The translations under genes were made by a program, and so were the position numbers. DNA of 5,336 nucleotides from a bacterium UBA3756 (lineage in GTDB: Bacteria > Bacteroidota > Bacteroidia > Bacteroidales > Bacteroidaceae), in contig DFGG01000070.1 of NCBI GenBank assembly GCA_002371695.1, forward strand, positions 1 to 5,336, in the 5' to 3' direction. Under the pieces are notes generated by a model that had not been told where the DNA came from, did no database searches, and saw only the letters and a program-made list of their open reading frames with translations. Shown piece by piece: positions 1 through 5,005 of the stretch (within the stretch, counting starts at the first letter, position 1; every line of letters starts with the position of its first letter).

Positions 1-347
1 CCACAGTTGTCCAGACGCTTCATCAATGCTGCTGCCTGCTGCTGTTGCGCCTCACTTCCAGAACGGCGAGGGTTGTAGTTCACATGTATATACTCAAAGT
101 TCTCGCTGATGACTTTGCTGATGGTGGTGTCATTCGCGATGAAGTCGGCAAAGCGCAAGCACCAGGGACACCAGTTGCCGCCCACCTGACAGATGACGAA
201 CTTGCCTTCAGACTTGGCTTCCGCTACTGCCTGGTCTATCTGTTCGATGGGATTAATGGTCTCATTATATACCTTTTTCAAGCCCTGCGCATCTGCTGGC
301 ATACTCAGCAGCATGGCTGCCATCATTGCAATAAAATACTTTTTCAT
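1..347 (-). CDS. Secreted thioredoxin-like protein, N-terminal part (runs off left edge)
   Basis: Reading the minus strand from ATG 347-345 gives 115 full codons before the window ends, so the C-terminus is missing. Residues 1-20 look like a Sec signal peptide: MKK, a hydrophobic stretch (YFIAMMAAMLLSM) and a likely cleavage after ADA before QG. After an Ala/Glu-rich helix comes a beta strand (KFVICQVGG) leading into WCPWC, with the CxxC pair at C60 and C63. This is the layout of thioredoxin_7/DUF255-like or Thioredoxin_9-type folds. The protein is probably a periplasmic thiol reductase or disulfide-handling protein; its substrate cannot be read from the sequence. A Gln/Ala-rich stretch follows at about 99-108 (EAQQQQAAA). 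It begins 35 bp after the aminotransferase stop on the same strand and is probably the distal gene of that operon. The start is supported by the signal peptide beginning exactly there. Confidence 0.85.
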   Translation of the reverse strand, partial: MKKYFIAMMAAMLLSMPADAQGLKKVYNETINPIEQIDQAVAEAKSEGKFVICQVGGNWCPWCLRFADFIANDTTISKVISENFEYIHVNYNPRRSGSEAQQQQAAALMKRLDNC

Positions 348-382
348 CGTTTAGTCTTATGGATTAATAATAACTCTGTTTT

Positions 383-1555
383 CTATCCCTTGTAATCTTT
401 CGCTTTCCTGCCAAGTTCTGACAGGCGTTCAAGGGCTGCTGTCAGCGTCTCGTCACGCTTGGCAAAGTGGAAGCGTATCAGGTGGCGAACATCCTCCTTG
501 AAAAAGCAACTGCCCGGCACTGCTCCCACACCGACATGCTCAGCCAGCCATTCGCAGAAATGCAGGTCGTCCTTTACGCCATACTTCGACACATCAAGCA
601 TCACGTAGTAGGCTCCTTGCGGCTCAGTGAACTCCAGTCCGAACTGGCGAAGACCGTCACAGAACAGTTGCCTCATGTGGGTATAGTGCGCCTGCAGTCC
701 TTCATAATAGCTGTCAGGGAAACACAGCCCGACGGTTGCAGCCTCCATCAAAGGGGCGGCGGCTCCAACGGTCAGGAAGTCGTGTACCTTCTTCACGCGG
801 TCGATGATATGCTCAGGTGCAATGACATACCCCAGCCGCCAGCCGGTGATGCTGTAGGTCTTGGACAGCGAACTGCACGAGACGGTGCGCTCCCACATGC
901 CTGGCAGCGTGGAGATATAAACGTGGCGGTGAGGCGCATAGACGATATGCTCATATACCTCGTCGGTAATCACGTAGCCGTCGTACCTTATTACTATATC
1001 CGCTATCGTCTGAAGTTCCTCACGGGTGAATACCTTGCCGCAAGGGTTCGAGGGATTGCAGAGCACCAGGGCCTTGGCACCCTCACGGAAGGCATCCTCC
1101 AGCAGATTGGCATCGAACCCGTAAGTAGGAGGAACCAGCGGTATGTATATCGGCTCTGCCCCTGTCAGGATAGTGTCTGCCGTATAGTTCTCGTAGAACG
1201 GCGAGAAGATGGCCACTTTGTCGCCAGGATTCACGACGGTCATCATCGCTGCCATCATGGCTTCCGTAGAACCGCAGGTCACGACGATGTTCTTGTCGGC
1301 ATCGATGTTCAGGCCTGTGAATCGGCTCTGTTTTCTGGCCAGCGCCTCACGGAAGTTCTGTGCACCCCAAGTGACGGCATACTGATGCGGGCCGCTTGGA
1401 GCAATCTCTGCCAAGCGGTCGGTTATCTCACGTGGAGGGTCGAAGTCTGGGAATCCCTGTGAGAGATTGATGGCTCCGTACTTGTTGGATATGCGGGTCA
1501 TCCGACGGATCACTGAGTCCGTGAAGCCCGAAGTTCTTGTAGATAGTGGTCTCAT
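383..1555 (-). CDS. PLP-dependent class I/II aminotransferase
   Basis: This full-length 390-residue protein is a fold-type I aminotransferase, the usual size for the family. Visible landmarks are the N-terminal substrate segment INLSQGFPDFDPP (29-41), HQYAVTWG (57-64), the cofactor-loop CGSTEAM (94-100), NPSNPCG (167-173), the PLP-ring aspartate in TDEVY (D198, Y201), the Schiff-base lysine in SSLSKT (K232), the phosphate-binding GWRLGY (R240), and a C-terminal carboxylate-binding arginine in LIRFHF (R361). The N-terminus and QY motif resemble the kynurenine/methionine aminotransferase branch (YbdL-like). Transamination of methionine, aromatic amino acids or kynurenine with a 2-oxoacid is therefore the best guess, but specificity is inferred. 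In the same frame a TGA lies two codons upstream of the ATG, which fixes this start as the first possible ATG. It is cytoplasmic and follows the isomerase gene by 55 bp. Confidence 0.93.
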   Translation of the reverse strand: MRPLSTRTSGFTDSVIRRMTRISNKYGAINLSQGFPDFDPPREITDRLAEIAPSGPHQYAVTWGAQNFREALARKQSRFTGLNIDADKNIVVTCGSTEAMMAAMMTVVNPGDKVAIFSPFYENYTADTILTGAEPIYIPLVPPTYGFDANLLEDAFREGAKALVLCNPSNPCGKVFTREELQTIADIVIRYDGYVITDEVYEHIVYAPHRHVYISTLPGMWERTVSCSSLSKTYSITGWRLGYVIAPEHIIDRVKKVHDFLTVGAAAPLMEAATVGLCFPDSYYEGLQAHYTHMRQLFCDGLRQFGLEFTEPQGAYYVMLDVSKYGVKDDLHFCEWLAEHVGVGAVPGSCFFKEDVRHLIRFHFAKRDETLTAALERLSELGRKAKDYKG

Positions 1556-1610
1556 ATATCATCACATACTTTCTGGATTATATTTGAGCGCATCAGACGG
1601 CCAGCCATCT

Positions 1611-2342
1611 TTACTCAATTACAGTAATCCTCATTTCGATGTCATCCACAGGTCTGTCACCACGTCCTGTAGCGGAGCCTTGAATCATCTCTACCACGTC
1701 GAGACCTTCCTCGACCTCGCCAAAGACGGTATATTGACCGTCAAGATGGGGTGTACCTCCGATGGTAGAGTATATCTTCTGCTGTTCCTCTGTCAGACCG
1801 GCATAGTCCTTGGCTTGCTGCTCTGCCTCCGTTGCCAGACGGTCTTGCAACTCCTGCAGTCCTGCACGATTACGCTCACGCCGCATCTGCATAATCTCGT
1901 CACGATGCTCAGATGCAAGTTGGTTGAAGACAGCCTGAATCTTCTGCATCTTCAGCTGCTTGGAGAACTGGCGAAGCTGTCCTTCGTTGTACTTCTGTCC
2001 CCAGACGATGTAGAACTGCGAACCGCTGCTTCTGCGCTCAGGATTCACCTCGTCACCCTGACGGGCTGCTGCCAAGGCTCCGCGCCTATGAAACAGGCCG
2101 TCCTTTATCTCTGCTTCCAGTGTGTAGTCAGGGCCACCCACTCCCAGCATCTTGCCTGCTGGTGCTCCCTTGGAGTCTGGATCGCCACCCTGAATCATGA
2201 AGTCCTTAATCACCCGATGGAACAGCGTGCCATCATAATAGCCCTCCTTCACCAGTTTCACGAAGTTGTCACGGTGAATGGGAGTCTCGTCATACAGGCG
2301 AACCACGATTTCGCCAAGCATTGTCTGTATCTTTACCTTCAT
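1611..2342 (-). CDS. Cyclophilin-type peptidyl-prolyl cis-trans isomerase with long internal insertion
   Basis: This 243-residue protein catalyses cis-trans isomerisation of prolyl bonds. The cyclophilin core is clear: N-terminal strand VKIQTMLGEIVVRLYDETP, then FHRVIKDFMIQGGDP (41-55) with the catalytic arginine R43 and substrate-pocket F48 and Q51, then SGSQFYIVWG (106-115), then HLDGQYTVFGEV (199-210) and the closing strand. Bacterial single-domain cyclophilins are usually about 160-190 residues. The excess lies between SGSQFYI and HLDGQ (about 116-196) and is charged, Gln/Glu-rich and predicted helical (KQLKMQKIQAVF, RRERNRAGLQELQDRL). From memory, similar insertions occur in Bacteroidota cyclophilins. 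No signal peptide is present, so the protein appears cytoplasmic. It starts 7 bp after the stop of the 49-residue ORF, which suggests cotranscription. Confidence 0.93.
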   Translation of the reverse strand: MKVKIQTMLGEIVVRLYDETPIHRDNFVKLVKEGYYDGTLFHRVIKDFMIQGGDPDSKGAPAGKMLGVGGPDYTLEAEIKDGLFHRRGALAAARQGDEVNPERRSSGSQFYIVWGQKYNEGQLRQFSKQLKMQKIQAVFNQLASEHRDEIMQMRRERNRAGLQELQDRLATEAEQQAKDYAGLTEEQQKIYSTIGGTPHLDGQYTVFGEVEEGLDVVEMIQGSATGRGDRPVDDIEMRITVIE

Positions 2343-2349
2343 ATATCTT

Positions 2350-2499
2350 TCAATCGTTTATGTAGTTCTTTGTACTCATGTCATAGTATAGAGCCTCCAA
2401 CTCTTGTAAAGTCAGGTTCTCCACGGAATGCTCGATAATGCGTATCAGCTCTTCACGCCGATAGTCATCCGTCTGTCCGAATCGTCCTGTGTATGCCAT
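2350..2499 (-). CDS. Small 49-residue protein of unknown function, translationally coupled
   Basis: A minus-strand ORF runs from ATG 2499-2497 to TGA 2352-2350 and encodes 49 residues. It begins MAYTGRFGQTDDYRREEL, has a middle helix (LIRIIEHSVENLTLQELEALYYD) and ends TKNYIND. It is acidic and probably helical, with no Cys, no membrane segment and no signal peptide. I do not recognise a family. Four points support a real gene. Its ATG lies 1 bp after the nitroreductase TGA, with AAGGTG just upstream, and its stop is 7 bp before the isomerase ATG. It fills the gap between the two genes almost exactly. Its codon use matches the neighbours. Its sequence is protein-like, with an amphipathic heptad pattern and no low-complexity stretches. 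Tight spacing suggests translational coupling within the operon. Its function is unknown. Confidence 0.72.
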   Translation of the reverse strand: MAYTGRFGQTDDYRREELIRIIEHSVENLTLQELEALYYDMSTKNYIND

Positions 2500-2500
2500 A

Positions 2501-2998
2501 TCACCTTATAATATCTTCTATAGGTTTACGCTTCTTCTCCTTTGGCTCGTCGTCAGCATAGCCCAGAGGGATGACCACGGCAGGCTCTTCATTGGCAGGA
2601 AGGCCGAAAAGTTGCTTGCACAGCGCGGCATCGAAGTTGCACACCCAGCAGGTGGCCAGTCCTTGCTCGGTTGCTGCCAGACAAAGATGCTCAACGGCAA
2701 TGGCAATATCAATGTCGCCATGATGCTTGCCGTCTGCCCTCACCCATTCTTCATCATGCAGGATGGAGGCAATGACGTACATCGGTGCCGTCTTGAACCA
2801 GTCGCGGTTATAGCACTGCTGCAGCCGTGCCTTGTCCTCTTCCTTGCTGACGATGTGGAAACGCCAAGGCTGTTTGTTCACTGCCGAAGGTGCAAAGCGT
2901 ACACACTCCAGGATATAGTCAAGTTTCTCTTTTTCCACGCCGAGGGACTTATATGCCCTGCAACTGTATCTGTTTTTTACGAGTTCTAAGAAATTCAT
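2501..2998 (-). CDS. Nitroreductase family FMN oxidoreductase, short form
   Basis: This 165-residue protein belongs to the nitroreductase/FMN-dependent NAD(P)H oxidoreductase fold. Recognisable parts are the N-terminal RYSCRAY (10-16), whose basic and Ser residues contact FMN phosphate in the family, then APSAVNKQPWRFHIV (36-50), the central helix HGDIDIAIAVEHLCLAATEQGLATCWV (93-119), and the closing PLGYADDEPKEKKRKPIEDII. Such proteins usually act as dimers and reduce nitroaromatics, quinones or flavins, but the physiological substrate cannot be deduced. It is cytoplasmic and slightly shorter than classical NfsB-type enzymes (about 217 residues), in line with the compact subgroup common in anaerobes. 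It is the first gene of the leftward row. The promoter-like box at 3036-3043 lies about 38 bp upstream of its ATG. Confidence 0.93.
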   Translation of the reverse strand: MNFLELVKNRYSCRAYKSLGVEKEKLDYILECVRFAPSAVNKQPWRFHIVSKEEDKARLQQCYNRDWFKTAPMYVIASILHDEEWVRADGKHHGDIDIAIAVEHLCLAATEQGLATCWVCNFDAALCKQLFGLPANEEPAVVIPLGYADDEPKEKKRKPIEDIIR

Positions 2999-3035
2999 AT
3001 TGCCTTATTTTGTTAAACGTTCCTAATAATCGATG

Positions 3036-3043
3036 CAAAAATA
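3036..3043 (-). promoter_or_regulatory. Candidate Bacteroidota -7 box for the leftward operon
   Basis: Read on the minus strand this is TATTTTTG, which fits the Bacteroidota -7 consensus TAnnTTTG. It lies 37 bp upstream of the nitroreductase ATG and would give a short leader. I could not find a well-spaced -33 TTTG: the nearest TTTG on this strand is at 3056-3059, with only a 12-bp spacer. The call rests on the -7 box and on its position at the head of the gene row. Confidence 0.45.
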
Positions 3044-3052
3044 CTCAAAAAC

Positions 3053-3076
3053 GAGCAAAAAACCGTATCTTTGCTC
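3053..3076. promoter_or_regulatory. Inverted repeat, candidate operator in divergent promoter region
   Basis: The two arms are GAGCAAA (3053-3059) and TTTGCTC (3070-3076), perfect 7-bp inverted copies separated by 10 bp. The centre-to-centre distance of 17 bp would suit a dimeric regulator, but chance cannot be excluded in such A/T-rich sequence. The right arm overlaps the plus-strand -7 box and the left arm lies just upstream of the minus-strand -7 box, so a bound protein could affect both directions. No regulator gene is present in the window. Confidence 0.35.
3066..3073 (+). promoter_or_regulatory. Candidate Bacteroidota -7 box for the rightward genes
   Basis: TATCTTTG matches the Bacteroidota -7 consensus TAnnTTTG exactly. 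No -33 TTTG is visible at the usual distance; the upstream DNA is A-rich instead. If it is used, the transcript would carry a leader of roughly 160 nt before the zinc-ribbon ATG at 3239, and that leader would include the HAD-gene remnant at 3107-3207. Confidence 0.45.
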
Positions 3077-3106
3077 ATAATTACAACAAAGTTTAAGAGA
3101 AACGAC

Positions 3107-3207
3107 GAACAAAAAGGGGACCTGAAGCCGCCGGAGCAGACTATCTCATAGACAGCGTTGACGAACTAATCATACATTACAGGAACGAACGTAGCCCATC
3201 GTCATAA
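3107..3207 (+). pseudogene. Remnant of the 3' end of a HAD-family phosphatase gene
   Basis: Bases 3107-3170 align without gaps to 4275-4338 of the intact HAD gene, with 55 of 64 identical by hand count. The similarity continues weakly through a one-base deletion to ACATTAC at 3174-3180. In frame the remnant reads TKRGPEAAGADYLIDSVDEL, against TKEELEAAGTDYIIDSFDEL in the intact protein (residues 191-210). After the deletion the frame changes and runs on to TAA at 3205-3207. Upstream, the same frame meets TAA at 3094-3096, and there is no ATG or catalytic motif, so nothing before the last 20-odd codons survives. It is a gene scar and not a working ORF. It sits between the rightward promoter-like box and the zinc-ribbon gene. 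Confidence 0.8.
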
Positions 3208-3238
3208 CAGGATTCTCTAACATATCCAATAATAGCAC

Positions 3239-3532
3239 ATGGCTTGGAAACTGAAATATCGCTGCAACACCTGCGGCTACGAGGCCGAGGTGTATGAGGG
3301 GCGCGGCTTGTTCCGTCAGCAGATTACGGCGGTGTCATGTCCTGACTGCAAGACGATTCAGAACATCGTTGTGGGTGGCATCATCGCCGATGTCGCTCCA
3401 TCCTACAGGAGCGAGGTCGGACGGTTGTGCCTGCAATGCGGCAGCGATAACATCCGTATCTGGGATAAGAAGACGTGCCCCCGATGCCAGGGACTGATGA
3501 AGGAAACGGGCGAGAAGGAGTTCTGGACGTAA
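3239..3532 (+). CDS. Small double zinc-ribbon protein of unknown function
   Basis: This 97-residue protein has eight cysteines in four CxxC pairs: C9/C12, C34/C37, C64/C67 and C80/C83. That pattern fits two zinc-ribbon modules, each built from two CxxC knuckles. The first module opens [16 protein letters not shown], which resembles rubredoxin- or ribbon-like metal knuckles. The middle ([19 protein letters not shown]) is a linker or strand region. The second module reads [13 protein letters not shown] then KTCPRCQG, and the protein ends GEKEFWT. There is no signal peptide or membrane segment, so it is probably cytoplasmic. Its role could be nucleic-acid or protein binding, or metal storage, and nothing here decides between these. 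The ATG at 3239 begins immediately before the conserved region. The msrA remnant starts 34 bp downstream, so the two may once have been cotranscribed. Confidence 0.85.
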   Translation: MAWKLKYRCNTCGYEAEVYEGRGLFRQQITAVSCPDCKTIQNIVVGGIIADVAPSYRSEVGRLCLQCGSDNIRIWDKKTCPRCQGLMKETGEKEFWT

Positions 3533-3566
3533 TGCGATAAAGACTCAAATACTAAGAAATATAGCG

Positions 3567-3668
3567 ATGACAACAAAAGACATTTACCTCGCAGGAGGCT
3601 GTTTCTGGGGGACTGAGCATTACTTCAAACAGATAGAAGGCGTGGTGGAGACCGCAGTCGCTCTTTGA
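3567..3668 (+). pseudogene. msrA: Truncated msrA (peptide-methionine (S)-S-oxide reductase), N-terminal 33 codons only
   Basis: ATG at 3567 opens a frame reading [15 protein letters not shown], then [16 protein letters not shown], then AL and TGA at 3666-3668. The GCFWG motif with its catalytic cysteine (C12 here) and the following helix are hallmarks of MsrA, which reduces methionine-S-sulfoxide in proteins. A working MsrA needs roughly 150-180 residues; here everything after VETAV (normally followed by G-[FY]-x-x-G) is gone. Similarity stops at about 3660, where the sequence changes to DNA leading into the HAD gene, so this looks like a deletion or recombination junction and not a point stop. 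The first 31 codons look undamaged, which suggests a fairly recent event, or an assembly join that should be checked. No msrB or second msrA is visible in the window. Confidence 0.85.
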
Positions 3669-3706
3669 GTTCGCACGACAGGCAAAGGACAGGAAATGAC
3701 AGAAAT

Positions 3707-4360
3707 ATGATAAAACTGATAATCTTCGATTTTGACGGAACACTGGGTGATACCCGACGGAACATCGTTACGACGATGCAGATGACCATCCGAGAGTTAG
3801 GGTTAGCAGCTCGCACTGACAACGAGTGTGCTTCCAAGATAGGACTACCTCTTGACGGCTGCTTCGAGGCACTCTATCCAGATGAGAGCAAGGATACCAT
3901 CCAGCTTTGCACCGATACCTACAGGAGAATCTTCCAGGAGAACCTGCAGACGATGAAGCCACAGCTGTTTCCTAAAGTAAAAGAAACGCTACAGGCTCTG
4001 AAGAAACAAGGACTGACACTCACGATAGCATCGTCACGCTGGCACAAGTCATTGGCTGAGTTGACCCACGACCTGCAGATAGCGGAATACATCTCTATGC
4101 TGGTAGGAGCAGATGACGTAGTGAAAGCCAAGCCTAATCCAGAGCCTGTTCTGAATACGCTTTCCGCCATGGGTTTCAAGGCAAATGAAACTCTTGTTGT
4201 AGGTGATATGAATGTAGACATTCTGATGGGCAAGAACGCTGGAGCAAAAGCTTGCGGCGTAACGTACGGGAACGGAACAAAAGAGGAACTTGAAGCTGCC
4301 GGAACAGACTATATCATTGACAGCTTTGACGAACTAATAGAGACATTACGTTTCAGCTGA
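3707..4360 (+). CDS. HAD-superfamily hydrolase, phosphoglycolate-phosphatase-like
   Basis: This 217-residue protein is a haloacid-dehalogenase-type phosphatase. All four motifs are present: DFDGTLGD with nucleophile D8 and acid/base D10, IASSR (motif II Ser at 109-110), VKAKPNPEP with the motif III lysine K142, and VVGDMNVD with Mg-binding D167 and D171. The segment between motifs I and II (about 15-85) is a helical cap of the type seen in the Gph/beta-phosphoglucomutase branch. It is likely a cytoplasmic hydrolase of small phosphate esters; the substrate is unknown. The frame is open back to TTG 3665, but ATG 3707 is preferred because motif I normally begins a few residues after Met and the extension crosses the msrA junction. 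A second, degraded copy of its 3' end lies at 3107-3170. The next gene starts 60 bp downstream. Confidence 0.9.
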   Translation: MIKLIIFDFDGTLGDTRRNIVTTMQMTIRELGLAARTDNECASKIGLPLDGCFEALYPDESKDTIQLCTDTYRRIFQENLQTMKPQLFPKVKETLQALKKQGLTLTIASSRWHKSLAELTHDLQIAEYISMLVGADDVVKAKPNPEPVLNTLSAMGFKANETLVVGDMNVDILMGKNAGAKACGVTYGNGTKEELEAAGTDYIIDSFDELIETLRFS

Positions 4361-4420
4361 TTACACGTTTTTCCAAGTATCCAGGGAAGATAAGATTTAT
4401 GAATAAATTAACAGGTTTGA

Positions 4421-4996
4421 ATGACTATGGAGGAGATTAAAGGCCGAAAAGTGGCCATTGACATTGTAAAGGCGAATGTATTTGCCGTAGTGATTATGGT
4501 GGTAGCAGCCGTTGTGTTCCTAGTACCATTCTTCCTGATATGGAAGGACAGAAAGCCGATAAGCGAACTGCTTGGAGGTTTTGGCGACTGGAGCATAGCA
4601 CTGGTATTGATGTTTGTAGGCATTGCCGTTCATGAACTGATTCATGGCGCAACTTGGGCCTGCTTTGCAAAGAACGGATGGAAGAGCATCAGTTTCGGCA
4701 TCATGTGGAAACTGCTTACTCCCTATTGCCATTGCGATGAGCCAATGCACACCCCCGGCTATATCTGCGGAGCCATGATGCCCTGTATCATTCTGGGAAT
4801 AATTCCTGCCATTGTCGCCCTGTTCATCGGCAGTATGCCATTACTTGTCTGGGGCATCTTCTTCATTGCCGCAGCCGCTGGCGACATCTGGATGACATGG
4901 CTGTTGACCAAGGAGAATCCCAAGAGCATGGTACTTGACCATCCCTCCGAGGCAGGTTTCTATATCATTGATGAAGATACTGATGACAAACGATAG
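4421..4996 (+). CDS. DUF3267-type integral membrane zincin (putative metalloprotease)
   Basis: This 191-residue membrane protein has about four hydrophobic segments, near 17-40, 58-80, 113-136 and 139-162. The second carries HELIHG (71-76), a zincin HExxH motif giving H71 and H75 as zinc ligands and E72 as catalytic base. A further acidic residue in AAAGDIWMTWLL (D155) sits inside the last membrane segment and could be the third ligand. PYCHCDEPM (101-109) is another conserved-looking patch in the loop before segment three. This arrangement resembles the DUF3267 family, described as putative zincin peptidases, and recalls intramembrane site-2-type proteases; substrates are unknown. The charged tail IIDEDTDDKR is probably cytoplasmic. 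The ORF may begin at ATG 4421 or at ATG 4427, which differ by two codons. The Memo-family gene follows after 9 bp, which suggests an operon. Confidence 0.87.
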   Translation: MTMEEIKGRKVAIDIVKANVFAVVIMVVAAVVFLVPFFLIWKDRKPISELLGGFGDWSIALVLMFVGIAVHELIHGATWACFAKNGWKSISFGIMWKLLTPYCHCDEPMHTPGYICGAMMPCIILGIIPAIVALFIGSMPLLVWGIFFIAAAAGDIWMTWLLTKENPKSMVLDHPSEAGFYIIDEDTDDKR

Positions 4997-5005
4997 ATTG
5001 GCATC

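Noticed and set aside
467..1462. 331-codon plus-strand open frame
   Set aside because: It lies opposite the aminotransferase, which has complete catalytic motifs. The plus-strand translation has no recognisable domain and is Arg/His/Val-rich, as expected for an antisense shadow.
1467..2438. 323-codon plus-strand open frame
   Set aside because: It is antisense to the cyclophilin gene and spans two gene gaps. Its Leu/Cys/His-rich translation resembles no family, while the minus strand carries clear cyclophilin motifs.
2489..2989. 166-codon plus-strand open frame
   Set aside because: It is the antisense shadow of the nitroreductase gene, whose FMN-binding motifs are clear on the minus strand.
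3665..3706. 14-residue N-terminal extension of the HAD protein from TTG 3665
   Set aside because: The extension is hydrophilic, crosses the msrA junction and is not needed by the fold. ATG 3707 puts motif I at the usual distance from the N-terminus.
3919..4233. 104-codon minus-strand open frame
   Set aside because: It lies wholly inside the HAD gene on the opposite strand, is Ser/Cys/Phe-rich and matches no domain.
3107..4338. Insertion sequence or composite transposon bounded by the HAD-derived direct repeats
   Set aside because: No transposase, terminal inverted repeats or short target duplications are visible. The repeats are coding-derived and only about 86% identical.
4361..4420. Possible terminator between the HAD and DUF3267 genes
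   Set aside because: There is a short T-run (GTTTTTCC) but no GC-rich hairpin before it, so no intrinsic terminator can be supported.
4399..4440. 13-codon plus-strand ORF (MNKLTGLNDYGGD) overlapping the DUF3267 start
   Set aside because: It has no attenuator hairpin or repeated regulatory codon, and such a short ORF is expected by chance in this A/T-rich gap.
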